Source: Benincasa hispida (taxonomy: Eukaryota > Streptophyta > Magnoliopsida > Cucurbitales > Cucurbitaceae). From it: a DNA stretch of 64,000 nucleotides. The stretch spans positions 7,183,037-7,247,036 of the forward strand of contig NC_052351.1 of the NCBI RefSeq assembly GCF_009727055.1. Direction: 5' to 3'. The notes beneath the pieces were generated by a model. That model searched no databases. It saw nothing but the letters and a program-made list of their open reading frames with translations, and was not told the origin of the DNA. Every line of letters begins with the position of its first letter. Within the stretch, counting starts at the first letter, position 1. Made by a program: the position numbers and the translations under genes. Below are positions 22,569 through 33,785 of this stretch, piece after piece.

Positions 22569-24160
22569 TGATAACTTGTAGAAATACAAGTTGTTTTTGC
22601 TCTTAAGTTGAAACAACTAAGGTTTTTAATGATAAATTCTCTCAGTTTTAGAAGAAACGCATGGATTTATTCAAACATTAGCAAACTCATGCAAAAGAAG
22701 TTTTATTACTAAATATCCGGCACTAACGCATTGTATTGCATGATCTTTACAAAAAGCTAACGCATAATCAAGAAGGTGCCGTAAGGAAAGCTCTAACGCA
22801 TAGGCCATGCATCAGATAGGAAATTGTGTCACATCACACAGAAAAGATTCATTGATCCAGGTTGATTGTGTCACATCCACTTGCAAGTATGGGCACCTGC
22901 AGCAGGCGCCGTCTGAAAAGCTCCTGAGAGTCAGGCGGCTGACCGGGGCATGGACTTTAATGTTGTCCAGGGTATGGACTTTAATGCTGCCCATTCACCA
23001 AGTGGACATGACCAACGCCTATAAATAGATGAAGTCCCTCTAAAGTTCGTAGAGAGAAAGTTATTCAGTTCAGAAATTATCAAGTTCCTTACTCTCTGTA
23101 ATTAGTGTAGTCGTAGTTTAAGCTGTGTTGTGGTGCCAAGATGATTAGAAGGGTTGAGAACCACCATCACCGTCGGTCAGGGGGTGGAGGAAGCCAAGCT
23201 TGAGAAAAACACTTCGTCCTCTTCCTATACAAGTGATTGTACACAACAGAATTGAGCCAAAGAGATACAAGAGATTGTACTCTGCAGCTTGACTCAGTTC
23301 ATTTCATCTCATTTATCACTTTTGTTTCATTTGATTGAATATTGTTTTTGTAAAGGCAATTTGCTTCTTTATAAAATTCATATATTTGATCCATCACATT
23401 TTTTGCCATTGTTTATTTCTTTTTCATGTTGAATGCATTTATACTTTATGCAAAATCTCATTTCAAACGCTTAAGCCAACTTGATCAATTGGTAAAAGCA
23501 TCTTTAACTTAGATTATTCGAGAGAATAACTAAGCTGCATCAAGTAGAACGCCAGTACAGCTAGAGATAGACTTACTGGTGTCTATTGCATTCTGTGTTA
23601 GACGCATGCATACTAGAGATAGGTTTTGCTTGTTATTCGCATTGAGAAGTGTTGAATAAAGTCTAACGCATAAACAAAAGATAAGCAAATCATCCCATCT
23701 CATCCACATTACATTCTGGTTTGTGTACATTCATCTTAGACCGATGCATCCACTCACATTAAACTCCCTTTTCGTATGATCCATCACTCACGACTCAACT
23801 CTTTTGTATCATCTTGCACAGGCACAACACTTAGTGTAAATAACACATTTCTCTTCATATATTTAGGAAAATCCCTACAATAGATACAATGCAAGGTCTA
23901 CGTTTGTTTAATTGAATCCCTGAGTTCGACCCTGGACTTGCCAGGAGCCTAAATTAGATTTTATATTTGGGTCTGGTTTAGGAAAACTTGAACATCATTA
24001 GAAGGAGTGTTGTGCGGTCTGTTGCATCTATCTAACGCACTAACGTGTTACAAATACTTAAACGCATCAAAGCATCAACACATCACTTATACTTATAACT
24101 TATTCTTCCAATTTATTTTATACGATACACTGCTAGAGCGAATCACGATAGCAACGAACA
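22569..24160 (+). mobile_element. Element C 5' LTR (Athila-like)
   Basis: The 1592-bp LTR starts TGATAACTTGTAGAAATAC and ends GCAACGAACA. It is paired with 58360-59928, which is alike throughout with scattered substitutions and small indels. A TATA box, GCCTATAAATAGATG, lies at 23020-23034, and runs of 'aacgcat' appear across it. The LTR provides promoter and polyadenylation functions. Confidence 0.92.
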
Positions 24161-24166
24161 AGTTTT

Positions 24167-24184
24167 TGGCGCCGTTGCCGGGAT
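24167..24184 (+). other. Element C primer-binding site, tRNA-Asp type
   Basis: TGGCGCCGTTGCCGGGAT stands six bases after the LTR end. The first 16 bases are complementary to the 3' end of plant tRNA-Asp (CCCCGGCAACGGCGCCA), the primer site typical of Athila and related elements. Confidence 0.88.
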
Positions 24185-24413
24185 TCAGAAACAAGACTAA
24201 CCAGAAATTTCATTTGTATCTGTTGTAGGAACACTTCGATCGAGGGAGTATTACAAGCTAAGCCTAAGCTTGTGAACGTTTATGAGTAGGGAGAGCACTT
24301 CTGAACTCACATACGACCCCGAGATTGAAAGGACCTTCTGGCGTAGGAACTGATCTAACCGTCGTTGAAGGTTGAGGTCGCAATTTCTCAGATAATAGAA
24401 CAGGCAACGAGCA

Positions 24414-25945
24414 ATGGCGGAAGAATAGGCAAATCAGCAACTAGCTCATGCTGCACAGAATCCAATCCTAATGGCGAATAGCAGCACGTGTCTTATGAGA
24501 GAGTACGCGTCCCCTATACTGTATGATTTCTCTCCAAGAATCATCTACCCGATGCTAGACGAGACCAGGTTCGAGATGAAATCTGTAATGCTCCAAATGC
24601 TCCAAATTGTTGGACAATTTGGGGGTGGTTGTGGTGAAGATCCTCACGCCCACATGAAGCATTTCCATGAAATGTGTAATTCATTTGTGATTCCTAGAAT
24701 CACCCCAGAGGCGATCAGGCTGTCTTTGTTCCCTTATTCTTTGTGTGATGACGCAAAACAATGGGTGAGCTCATTGGAGCCTGGTGAAATCACCACCTGG
24801 GAAAAGTTGGTGGAAAAATTTATGAAAAAATACTTCCCACCTACCATCATCGCGGGGAGGCGTCGAAAGATTATGAATTTTGAACAAGAAGAAGCTGAAA
24901 CCTTAAGCATCGCATGGGAGCGTTTTAAGGGATTGGTCAAGAATTGCCCAAACCATGGACTACCTCTAACTATCCAAATGGAGACATTTTATAGAGGATT
25001 GAATAGAGCATCGCAGATAGCAGCAGATGCAGCAACGGTTGGTGGACTTATAGACAAATCTTACACTGAGGCTAAATAGATATTAGACCGCATTGTTAAG
25101 CACAACATGGAATGGGTGGACGATACGTACGATGGAAGAACTGACAGGAAGAAGATATCTTAGAACGTTAATTCTATCGATGCCAACGTAATAGCCACAC
25201 TTTCTGCTCAAGTGGCTACGATGACCAACCTTTTGCAGAACATAACACTAGGAAACGCATCAAATCAGTAGAAAGTGAATCAGGTAGAAGCATTTAGGCA
25301 ACTCATGGTTAGCTGTGTGGGTTGTGGAGATCCTCACTTCTATGCTGAATGTCCACAAAACCCACAGTCAGTACGCTTCATAAAATCAACCCATTTTCCA
25401 ATACATATAATCTTGGATGGAGAAACCATCGAAATTTTTCTTGGATAGGAGGAAATCATCAGGAGCACCACCCAAGGGCGAACCAACAGCAAAGGAATGG
25501 ACCACCGCCTGCATTTCAACAAACGCATCAGCCACATCAATAGATCTTTAATAGAGGAGGGCAGGCGTCGAGCTCAGGATTTTCGCTTGAAAACCGATTG
25601 AAGGAATACATAGCCCAAAATGATGCATTGCTGAAAAGCCAGGCGTTGTCTATCAAAAACCTGGAAATCCAGGTAGGGCAGATAGCGAGCGAGTTGAAAA
25701 GCAGGCAGCCTGGAGTTCTACCTAGCAATACTGAAACACCTGGGAACAACAATGGGAAGGAGCAATGTCACGCAGTGACGTTGCAAAGTGGAAAAGCTCT
25801 TGAAAAAAGAAGAATGAATCCAAGAAACAGCAGTCCTTCGAAAGAATGCATCACATGTTCAATGGATCAAGAAGAAGAACGCCTGAGACTACAAGCCATT
25901 CAGAACCCAGTACGTCTAATGCGGAAAAGCATGAGGTGCCGCTGA
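24414..25945 (+). pseudogene. Element C gag (Athila type)
   Basis: Start ATG at 24414 by homology with the A and B gags. Codon 5 is already TAG, and the longest open piece is 24471-25079. Motifs: MREYASPILYDFSP, FEMKSVMLQMLQIVGQFGG, EDPHAHMKHF, LSLFPYSL, EKFMKKYFPP and WERFKGLVKNCPNHGLP, that is, the capsid-like retrotransposon gag domain. After stops at 25077, 25160 and 25269 comes the zinc knuckle CVGCGDPHFYAEC (25313-25351, spacing C-x2-C-x3-H-x4-C). In another frame the C-terminus carries GQIASELKSRQPGVLPS and CHAVTLQSGKAL. Not translatable as one protein. Confidence 0.88.
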
Positions 25946-26022
25946 ACGCACCATTCCCTAGGTGTCTGATGAAGAAGAATGATGAATAACAATTCAAGCG
26001 CTTTCTTGAGCTCCTAAGGCAG

Positions 26023-26760
26023 TTGCATATCAACATTCCACTTATAGAGGCCTTGGAGCAGATGCCAACATATGTCAAATTTTTTAAGGACATTTTGACG
26101 AAGAAAAGAAGAGTCAGTGAGAAGGAAGTAATCATGCTAACACAGAAGTGCAACGCGTTAGTAAGCAACAGTCTACCAAAGAAACAGAAGGACCCTGGGA
26201 GCTTCACAGTTCTTTACTCGATAGGAGGATTGGATGTGAGTCATGCGTTGTGCGATTTGGGAGCTAGCATTAATCTCATGTCACTCTCAATTTTTAAGAA
26301 ACTGGGAATTGGTGAAGCACAGCCCACTTATGTTACTCTTCAGCTTGCTGACAGAACAATTAAGTACCTAGAAGGAAAGATTGAAGACATTCTGGTAAAG
26401 GTTGACAACTTCATATTCCCAGCAAACTCACTTATCTTGGATTATGAAGTAGATAGGGAGGTACCAATTATCCTTGGACGCCCCTTTTTAGCTACTGGGA
26501 AAGTTTTAATTCACGTGCATAAAGGAGAATTAACTATGTGTATAGATAATCAAGAGGTGAAGTTCAATGTGCTCAACGCATTGAAATTCCTAGATAGTGA
26601 AGATTGTCAACTAAATAGTAATGAGTTGCCTGAAGAAGAGACCCATGTATGTGAGGTCCTTGTGTTGGAGAACCTGAAAGAATCAGAGCCGCCAAGTTTG
26701 AGTGAGGGCAGACAAAACCAACGCGTCCATCACTTGAGGAACCACCAGAACTCGAGTTAA
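26023..26760 (+). pseudogene. Element C aspartic protease region
   Basis: A 245-codon open stretch. It begins INIPLIEALEQMPTYVKF, typical of the Gag-protease joint in Athila elements, then has the retropepsin active site in ALCDLGASINLM (26243-26278) with the nucleophile Asp, TLQLADRTIKYLEGKIEDI, and the flap/C-terminal motif IILGRPFLATGK. The protease cleaves the Gag-Pol precursor. This segment itself has no stop, but frames before and after do not join it cleanly, so it is scored as part of a dead polyprotein. Confidence 0.88.
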
Positions 26761-26816
26761 AACAGTTACCTAGTCACCTGAAATACGCATTTCTTGGAAC
26801 CAACAACACTTTATGT

Positions 26817-28556
26817 GTGATCATTTCCATAAATCTTACAGAGCCTAAAGAGCAATCTCTCTTGCAGATTCTGAAAAAGCACAAGCGTGCAATAGGCTGG
26901 ATGTTTGCGGATATCCGTGGCATTAGTCCATCTTATTGCATGCATAAGATTAGGTTGGAAGAAGGGAAGTTGGGGTCAATCGAGCCTCAAAGAAGGTTGA
27001 ACCCCATAATGAAAGAAGTGGTCAAGAAAGAAATTTTAAAATGGTTGGACATAGGAGTTATTTATCCTATATCCGACAGTAGTTGGGTAAGTCTAGTCCA
27101 ATGCATTCTCAAGAAAGGGGGAACGACTGTGATAGTCAACAGCAATAATGAGCTCATACCTTCGAGGACTATCGCGGGCTAGCGCATCTGTATGGATTAC
27201 AGAAAGCTCAATGCAGCAACTAAGAAAGACCACTTTCCCCTTTCTTTCATCGATCAAATGCTTGTCAGACTTGCGGGCAAAGAATTTTACTGTTTTCTTG
27301 ATGGATACTCTGGTTATTACCAAATTTTGATTGATCCATAAGATCAGAAGAAGACAATGTTTACTTGTCCCTTTGGAACATTTGCATTCAGACGCATGCC
27401 CTTTGAGCTATGTAACGCACCGGGGACATTTCAAAGGTGTATGATGGCTATCTTCTCCGACTTCTTAGAAAAGACCGTTGAAGTCTTCATGGACGATTTC
27501 TCAGTCTTTGGAGACTCATTCCACTCATGCCTAGATAATTTGGAGGTTGTTCTCGCTTGATGCGAGGAAACAAACCTTGTACTGAATATGGAAAAATGTC
27601 ACTTCATGGTGACTGAAGGAATTGTCTTAGGCCACAAAGTATCCAAGGCTGGGTTGGAAGTAGATGAAGCCAAGATAGATGCCATAGCAAAACTTCCACC
27701 ACCATTGAATGTTAAAGCTTTAAGAAGTTTTCTAGGGCATGCTGGCTTCTATAGAAGGTTTGTTAGAGGATTCTCTCAAATTGCGCGACCATTGAGCGCA
27801 GTACTAGAGGCGAATCGACCCTATGATTTTAATGAAGATTGAACTAATGCATTTGAAATCTTGAAATATGCGTTGACGATAGCCCCAGTATTAATAGCAC
27901 CGGATTGGATGCAACGTTTTATTCTCATGTGCGATGCGAGTGATGTGGCAGTTGGAACAATGTTAGGGCAGAAAAAGGGAAATTTGATACATCCCATCTC
28001 TTACGCATCCAAAACTCTGAATGACTCTCAGGAACACTACACTACCACTGAAAAAGAAATGTTGGCTGTAGTGTTTGGTATTGAAAAGTTTAGATCTTAC
28101 CTAGTTGGTGCGTCAGCCACCATATATACCGATCACCCAGCCATAAAATTCTTAATGAGCAAAAAAGACGTGAAGCCAAGATTGATAAGATGGGTGTTAC
28201 TGCTACAGGAATTTGATATAGATATTCAGAACAGAACGGGAACAGAGAATCAGGTGGCTGACCACCTGTCCAGGCTAGAAAATCAAGAAGTGCAAGATCA
28301 AGAAAGTGAAATCAATGACACATTTACTGATGAAAGTTTGTTCATAGTTGAAGGCAGGGAACCTTGGTATGCGAACATAGTCAATTATTTAACCACCAAG
28401 CAATTCCCTGGGAACTTCAACTCTCAGCAAAAGAAACGGTTAGTGCATGACAGCAAATTTTACTTTTGGGATGAATCGTTTCTCTATAACCAAGGCCCTG
28501 ACTCCATAATGCATCAATGCGTTCCGGAAGAGGAGACACAACGCATCTTAGCCTAG
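26817..28556 (+). pseudogene. Element C reverse transcriptase and RNase H
   Basis: One frame throughout, interrupted by TAG at 27180, a TAA near 27340, TGA at 27558 and TGA at 27840. RT landmarks: QRRLNPIMKEVVKKEI, MDYRKLNAATKKDHFPL, FYCFLDGYSGYYQI (first catalytic Asp), FRRMPFELCNAPGTFQRC, and [12 protein letters not shown] (the FMDD form of the YxDD box, 27479-27514). RNase [29 protein letters not shown] and [11 protein letters not shown] keep the D, E and D residues. ADHLSRLEN marks the end. A typical Athila-clade pol, copied from RNA in the cytoplasmic particle when active. Confidence 0.93.
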
Positions 28557-29714
28557 TGTCATGATTATCCTTACGGAGGGAATTTCAGTGGGCAGAGGAC
28601 CGTTGCGAAGATCTTTCAAAGTGGATACTTCTGGCCCACCCTTTTCAAAGACATGAGGAAGTTTTCGTAATTGTGACCCCTGCCATCACACCAAGAATAT
28701 TTCTTTAAGGGACGCCATGCCCTTGAACAATATTCTCGAAGTTGAGCTGTTTGATGTTTGGGGTATTGATTTTATGGGACATTTTCTCTTGTCCTGCGGC
28801 CAACAGTATATCCTGCTTGCAGTAGACTGTGTGTCAAATTGGGTAGAAGCAGTAGCCTGTGCTAGGAATGATGCGTCCACTATTTCCAAGTTTCTTACCA
28901 GGAACATTTTCACGCGATTTGGAATGCTAAGAGCCCTGATAAGCAACGAAGGTACGCATTTCATTAATCGCATCATTTCTAATCACTTGCAAAATATAAT
29001 GTTAGGCACAAGATCGTTACTGCCTACCACCCACAAATAAACGGTCAAGCGGAAGTATCCAATCGAGAAATCAAATCTATTCTGGAGAAAGTTATCAATG
29101 CAACGCGGAAGGACTGGGCGCAGAGGCTGGATGAAGCGCTCTGGGCCTACAGGTACGTCTTCATACTCTATTCTATTTGGAAAAGCTCGTCGCTTACCTT
29201 TAGAGTTGGAGCACAAGGCGTTTTGGGCAGTTAAGAAGCTAAACATGAACTTGGACGCTGCGGGCGCTCAACACAAACTTTAGCTCAATGAGCTCGAGGA
29301 GTGGCGATTGAACGCGTACGAGAACAATAAGCTATACAAAGAGAAGACAAAGCGTTGGCATGACCAACGCATCAGTAAGAAAGAACTTGTTGTTGGCCAA
29401 AAAGTTCTGTTGTTCAATCCACGTCTGCGTTTGTTTCCAGGAAAGTTAAATCCATGTGGTCGGGACCCTTTATCATTAAGACAATCTTTCCATATGGAGC
29501 AATGAAATTAACACGAGAGGATGACACCAACGCATTCAAAGTAAATGGCCAAAGAGTAAAGCCGTACTTTAAAGATGGACTGGAACGTCAAAAGTCATCT
29601 CTCGCACTACGGAAGCCAGCTGAGGCCCACGTCGAAGCATCCCTGCGTTTGTATCGCCATATATTCCAGGGACGCTTCCTCTATCCTTTTCTTTTTGCAT
29701 TCTGTATTTTATAA
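28557..29714 (+). pseudogene. Element C integrase
   Basis: The zinc-binding HHCC part is in PYGGNFSGQRTVAKIFQSG and, after a frameshift, CDPCHHTKN. In the catalytic core, WGIDFMGHF carries the first Asp. The second acidic position reads ISNEGTHF, Asn where Asp is usual, which would abolish catalysis. The C-terminal domain is split between frames: [20 protein letters not shown] (29349-29408), then [18 protein letters not shown] and FKVNGQRVKPYF (29457-29570). At least three frame changes and two stops. Confidence 0.88.
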
Positions 29715-30136
29715 TGTGTTTGAGTTTGTTGGTTTGTTTGTTTGCCTATGTTTTCAAGATTGATTGTTTCTACCCTCATAAATTAGAAATATTACTTGTT
29801 TTCTTTTTTAAAAAGTTGTGTATAATCGAGTTGGGAATAACAGACGTGTTAGACTCAAGTCTAACACATGGCCCAGTTGAAGGGACGCGTCTCGAGAATA
29901 CAAAAGCACTCGAGTACTTAGAGACCCAAGACGTCCCTTCAGCTTCACATTTATTACAGACATCAGGCACCACCTAACGTCAGCCCACTAACCCTTCTCA
30001 GCCTATAAAACGATCAAACGGTTCATTTTTTTTCTCTTCCTCATTTCCCTCTCGAGCTCTCTGAAACCAAAAAGAAAAAACCCTAGCCTCTCCATTTCCC
30101 TCACCTCTAATCTACTTAAGCTTATCTTCGGCCACA
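29715..30136 (+). promoter_or_regulatory. Element C spacer with internal TATA box before the accessory ORF
   Basis: Non-coding between pol and the accessory ORF. TATAAAA at 30004-30010 sits 127 bp before the ATG at 30137, followed by a pyrimidine-rich leader (CTCTTCCTCATTTCCCTCTC), an arrangement like a plant core promoter. A CGTCA motif lies 22 bp upstream. Element B has a TATA box at the equivalent place (38698-38705, minus strand). Confidence 0.5.
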
Positions 30137-31819
30137 ATGTCGTCTGCATCAGATAGTCAGAACCAGACCATAAGCTTTGGGAATGACTCGCCGGTAAGTT
30201 CCTACTCTTCCTCGTCTGTTTCGCTTTCTTCTCCCCTGAGCCATAAAAAAACCTTCAAACCTTCTATCCAATCTAAACCCACGTACGACGGAGCAATCTC
30301 CTCCTCCTCCCAACGGTCGTCAAAGCCCACCACAACACCCACAAAACTCCCTTCCAAAACCTTCAAAGCCATCGCTACTCTTCCGGTCAAGACCCCTCAA
30401 CCAAAACCCAAAACTACCCATAAGTCAAAGCCCAAAACACCTTCGAAACCGAGGCAGCGTCTGTCATCCACGGCTACCACTAATCCTTACACCACACCAT
30501 TCATTCCTAACATAACTCCAATGGGTTCAACGCATGACCGACTTCCAGCCTACCTTCACAACGCCCTATCTCCAGCCATGTGTCCACCACCTCCACTTTT
30601 AATCCAACCCTTAGCAACTATCTACCCTGTCGACTTAGACGCATCTAGCCAACCACTGTATTCGCCCATCGTCATATCCTCCCCTGGGATGCCTCATACC
30701 CAGTGGGCACCTCTCCATTTACTCCACCCATACCCCCCTCTGACAGTCCTGCATTAGAGCGCATCCCTGAAGAGCTGGCTGAATTGGCTCGATTGGATGA
30801 GTAAGAAGTATTTAGAGCCATTTTGGCTAGCCTCAATCAAGGCCAAGAGAAAAATCAAGTGATGCGTTCTGACCCAACTAACGCATCACTTGAGTTGGAC
30901 GAAGCGAAGCGATACGCTATGAAGCTAGAGGCAGAATTAGAAGAAGAAGATAAAGAAGAAGATGGGAGAATTGCCCCAGACGCGTCTCAATCACGCCAAA
31001 CCAACGTGAATGAAGGGCCTTTAAAATCAAAGAGAGTGACAAGGAAAAGGAAATTAATATTGGAGGAAGAAGATGAACAATCAGCATCCGGTTCTGAGGA
31101 TGCAACGCATGGGAGTTGCTCAAGGCACGACGCACTAGAGAAGGACTTGGAAAGCTGCCAGCCCGCAAGACAAGGGCGAAGAAAAACGACTCTCCAAAGG
31201 GAATTGGAGAATGAATTGAGAGAACTAGCAGGGGAAGCCAAAGAGCACGCGACAGGAAAACGCAAGGTAACTGACGCGTTACCTAAGAAGACCTCGGGAA
31301 GAAAGCATAAATTCCGTGATATACTTGGAAAAGGACTTCTTTCCCGAGTGCCACCCACTGCCTATATACATAACAGAAACAATAAATACATTGGGGTGGA
31401 GTCAATTCTGCGTTGGGCACACATGTATTTGGCCCAACCTTGTCTGCATGTTCTACAACAACGAGTTTGACATGGAGAAAAACACAGCCTTTGTTGATAG
31501 GGTATTAGTGCGCTTTTCAACCGACAAGATCAACGAAGTGTTCAACATTGATAGTAATCCAAACGCGGAAGGTAATCACATCTTGGAACGGCCAACGCCA
31601 AGTAAATTGGAAGATGCATTAAGGACGGTAGCCAAACCTGGAAGCAAGTGGCAAACATCTAGAAACGGAGCAAATATGCTAGCCTCCAGGAACTTAACTC
31701 CAGACGTGAACCTATGGTACTACCTGATCAAAAGAAGCATCATGGCTACAACGCATGATGAAACACTGTCAAAGGAACGCGTCCTGGCTATCTATTGCAT
31801 CATACAATGCATCCTTTAG
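30137..31819 (+). pseudogene. Element C accessory ORF with 'putative plant transposon protein' domain
   Basis: Starts at 30137 (MSSASDSQNQTISFG). The first 200 residues are rich in Ser, Pro, Thr and Lys (PKPKTTHKSKPKTPSKPRQR). After a stop at 30755 the frame continues from 30823, with an acidic/lysine-rich helix (KLEAELEEEDKEEDGR, KRVTRKRKLILEEEDE). A frameshift near 31400 leads to GWSQFCVGHTCIW, FYNNEFDMEKNTAFV, SKLEDALRTVAKPGSKWQ and LTPDVNLWYYLIKRS, with THDETLSKERVLAIYCI. This resembles the domain of unknown function often labelled putative plant transposon protein (PF20167) in Athila/Tat-type elements. Function unknown; it sits where an envelope-like ORF is found in some relatives. Confidence 0.68.
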
Positions 31820-32044
31820 ACGTTGGAAGAATAATAAGGGGTCAGATCAAGGCCATCAAGACCAAACCACGAGGACAACTATACTTTCCATGGTTGATCT
31901 GTGCATTGTGTGAACGCGGGGCATCCCTCTGAGGGATGATCATGAAAAGATCGATGGTTTGATAGATATCAAGTTAGTAAGGCGTCTACTTCGTGGTTCG
32001 CCACATCAACCTACCTTACCTGCCAAATAAGTGGCAGCCAAACC

Positions 32045-32455
32045 TTGATCATCCAAACGTGCCCCCAAAGAAGACACGTCCAGATTGTTGAACACAGCGA
32101 TGAAGCTTCAGAGCATAAAGAGTATGAAGTAGAGCTTGAACTTATGAAAGAAGAAGCACGCCCAAACCTCAACCTTACTATCCATGACTCACCATTAGCC
32201 CCACCAGAAGGGAGTCTTGATCAAACGCACCACCTAGAACTAACTCATATGGATCAAAACATCCCTTATTCTCTTTCTTCGCCCCCACCAAGTCCAATTC
32301 CCAAATTTGTGCCTCCTCCAATAATCTTTGAACCAACTGGGTTAGGATTGAGCAACGCAGCAAATTTTGAAGACCCAGTTGGAAAAAGTGAAGAACCAAC
32401 ACCACCTCAACGCATCACTGATTTGGAAGAGTTAAAAACTTTTATCAGTGATTAG
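32045..32455 (+). pseudogene. Element C accessory ORF, proline-rich C-terminal part
   Basis: A 136-codon open piece with an acidic start (YEVELELMKEEARPNLNL) and a proline-rich middle (SSPPPSPIPKFVPPPIIFEP). It is separated from the preceding domain by a stop (31817) and a shift. Its composition parallels the proline-rich end of the B accessory ORF (37146 to 36814). Probably the same original protein; no family recognised. Confidence 0.5.
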
Positions 32456-33270
32456 CTAAGACCATTGGTCGCGTCCATCGAAGAATCTTCAGCAACAGAA
32501 TCGGGTTCTAAGGGATTATCTAAGGCAGAAAACAAGACGAATGAAAGATCAATTCGTTTACCCGACGTAGTACATCAATCAGATCTTGGTTGGAATGTTT
32601 GCTCTAGCCCCACTGCCTCCCCATCTTAGAAACCCTTTGCGCTTTATGGATGAAGACCCTAGAGAATAACGCAGAAATGACACGCCAACACAATAGAGTT
32701 TTGGGGTGTTGGGTTAATTTTGTATTTTGATTTAATTGATGTTCTTTTGTATTTGCTTGACTTTGTTTGTTTGCTTCATGTGAATCTATGAAAATGAGAA
32801 ATTCCTATCATTTTATTCCTTGCGTTTGACCTTAGCATACTTTATTTTTGTTCTTTAGATATTTTCTAAGTCTTGTGCATTGCTTGACCTCAATGATATC
32901 AACGATATTAAATCTATAAGTATAGAGTAGGCGTTAGGAAAATCAACAAGGCCTGAACTTCTCTAAAAAGACTAAGTTTACTTTCTAACACGTGCAAGCT
33001 TCAAGTCTTAAACTCCTTTCAGACTCTCAAAGTCTTTTTGAAATTTTGTTTCTCTTTTAACAATGAGGATTTAGCTCGTCTCCAAATTTGGGATGAGTAT
33101 AGCTCATCTCCAAATTTAGGATGAGAAAAATCCAAGTTAAGACTCATCAAACGAGTACATCATAAAGAAAAGGGAACAAAATAAGAAAAATGTTAAATGC
33201 AACTCCTCTGTCATTACTTCAAAAGAAAAACCTTAAAATGGCATAAGTTAAGTTGAAAAAGGAACTTAGT

Positions 33271-33318
33271 CGTAGTTGGATGCTCGCATGAGACCCGTGG
33301 GGGCAAGCCAAAACGAAG
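33271..33318 (+). ncRNA. Conserved 48-nt module, element C copy 1
   Basis: Opens CGTAGTTGGATGCTCGC and ends GCCAAAACGAAG. Possible RNA fold: outer UUGG/CCAA helix, inner AUGC-UC-GCAU hairpin and CCC-GU-GGG hairpin. The same module appears twice in each of C, B and A. Confidence 0.45.
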
Positions 33319-33430
33319 TTAAGTCTCCTAGACCAACGCGTCCCATAGAACTCCTCTATCTAGTCTAAAGAAAATATATCTTGAAACGCATAAATATTAG
33401 ATATGAGTTTAGTTGTGAAGGGTTCTCACC

Positions 33431-33478
33431 CGTAGTTGGATGCTCGCATGACACCCGTGGGGGCAAGCCAAAACGAAA
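33431..33478 (+). ncRNA. Conserved 48-nt module, element C copy 2
   Basis: 160 bp after copy 1 and nearly identical to it (ACACCCG where copy 1 has AGACCCG). Preceded by GAGTTTAGTTGTGAA, a string also found before module copies in A and, reversed, in B. Confidence 0.45.
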
Positions 33479-33780
33479 GTGGAATACCTGGAACAATGCA
33501 TGGGTAAGTGAATTCATAATTTTTTTTTCTTTTTATCCGGCATTTATCTTAAAAAGAACATCTAACGCATTGCTGGTTTAGAAAAAGCGAGAATGTTTTG
33601 AGAAACAAAAGGAGTTGTTGATAAAAGGCCTGTTGCATCTAAAAATGAACATTAGTCCATTTTAGAAAAGAGTCAATATGAGTTGCATTTTCCAAACTCT
33701 TGTCTCAAACTTATGACTGAATATGATGAGAGGCGAACTCTGTACACCTGAGACAAATGAGATAACAAAGAATTATTTTG

Positions 33781-33785
33781 GAATG
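33781..33785. repeat. TSD of element B, left copy (GAATG)
   Basis: GAATG immediately left of B and again at 58321-58325 immediately right of it. Perfect 5-bp match. Confidence 0.93.

Larger units (their letters stand above)
32456..33785 (+). other. Element C 3' non-coding region (left of inserted B)
   Basis: No coding frame. It contains two copies of a 20-bp block with CTCCAAATTTRGGATGAG (33077-33125), which resembles the polypurine-tract context, and two copies of the conserved structured module (33271-33318, 33431-33478). B is inserted at 33785/58321, just before the hairpin and polypurine tract of C. Confidence 0.6.
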
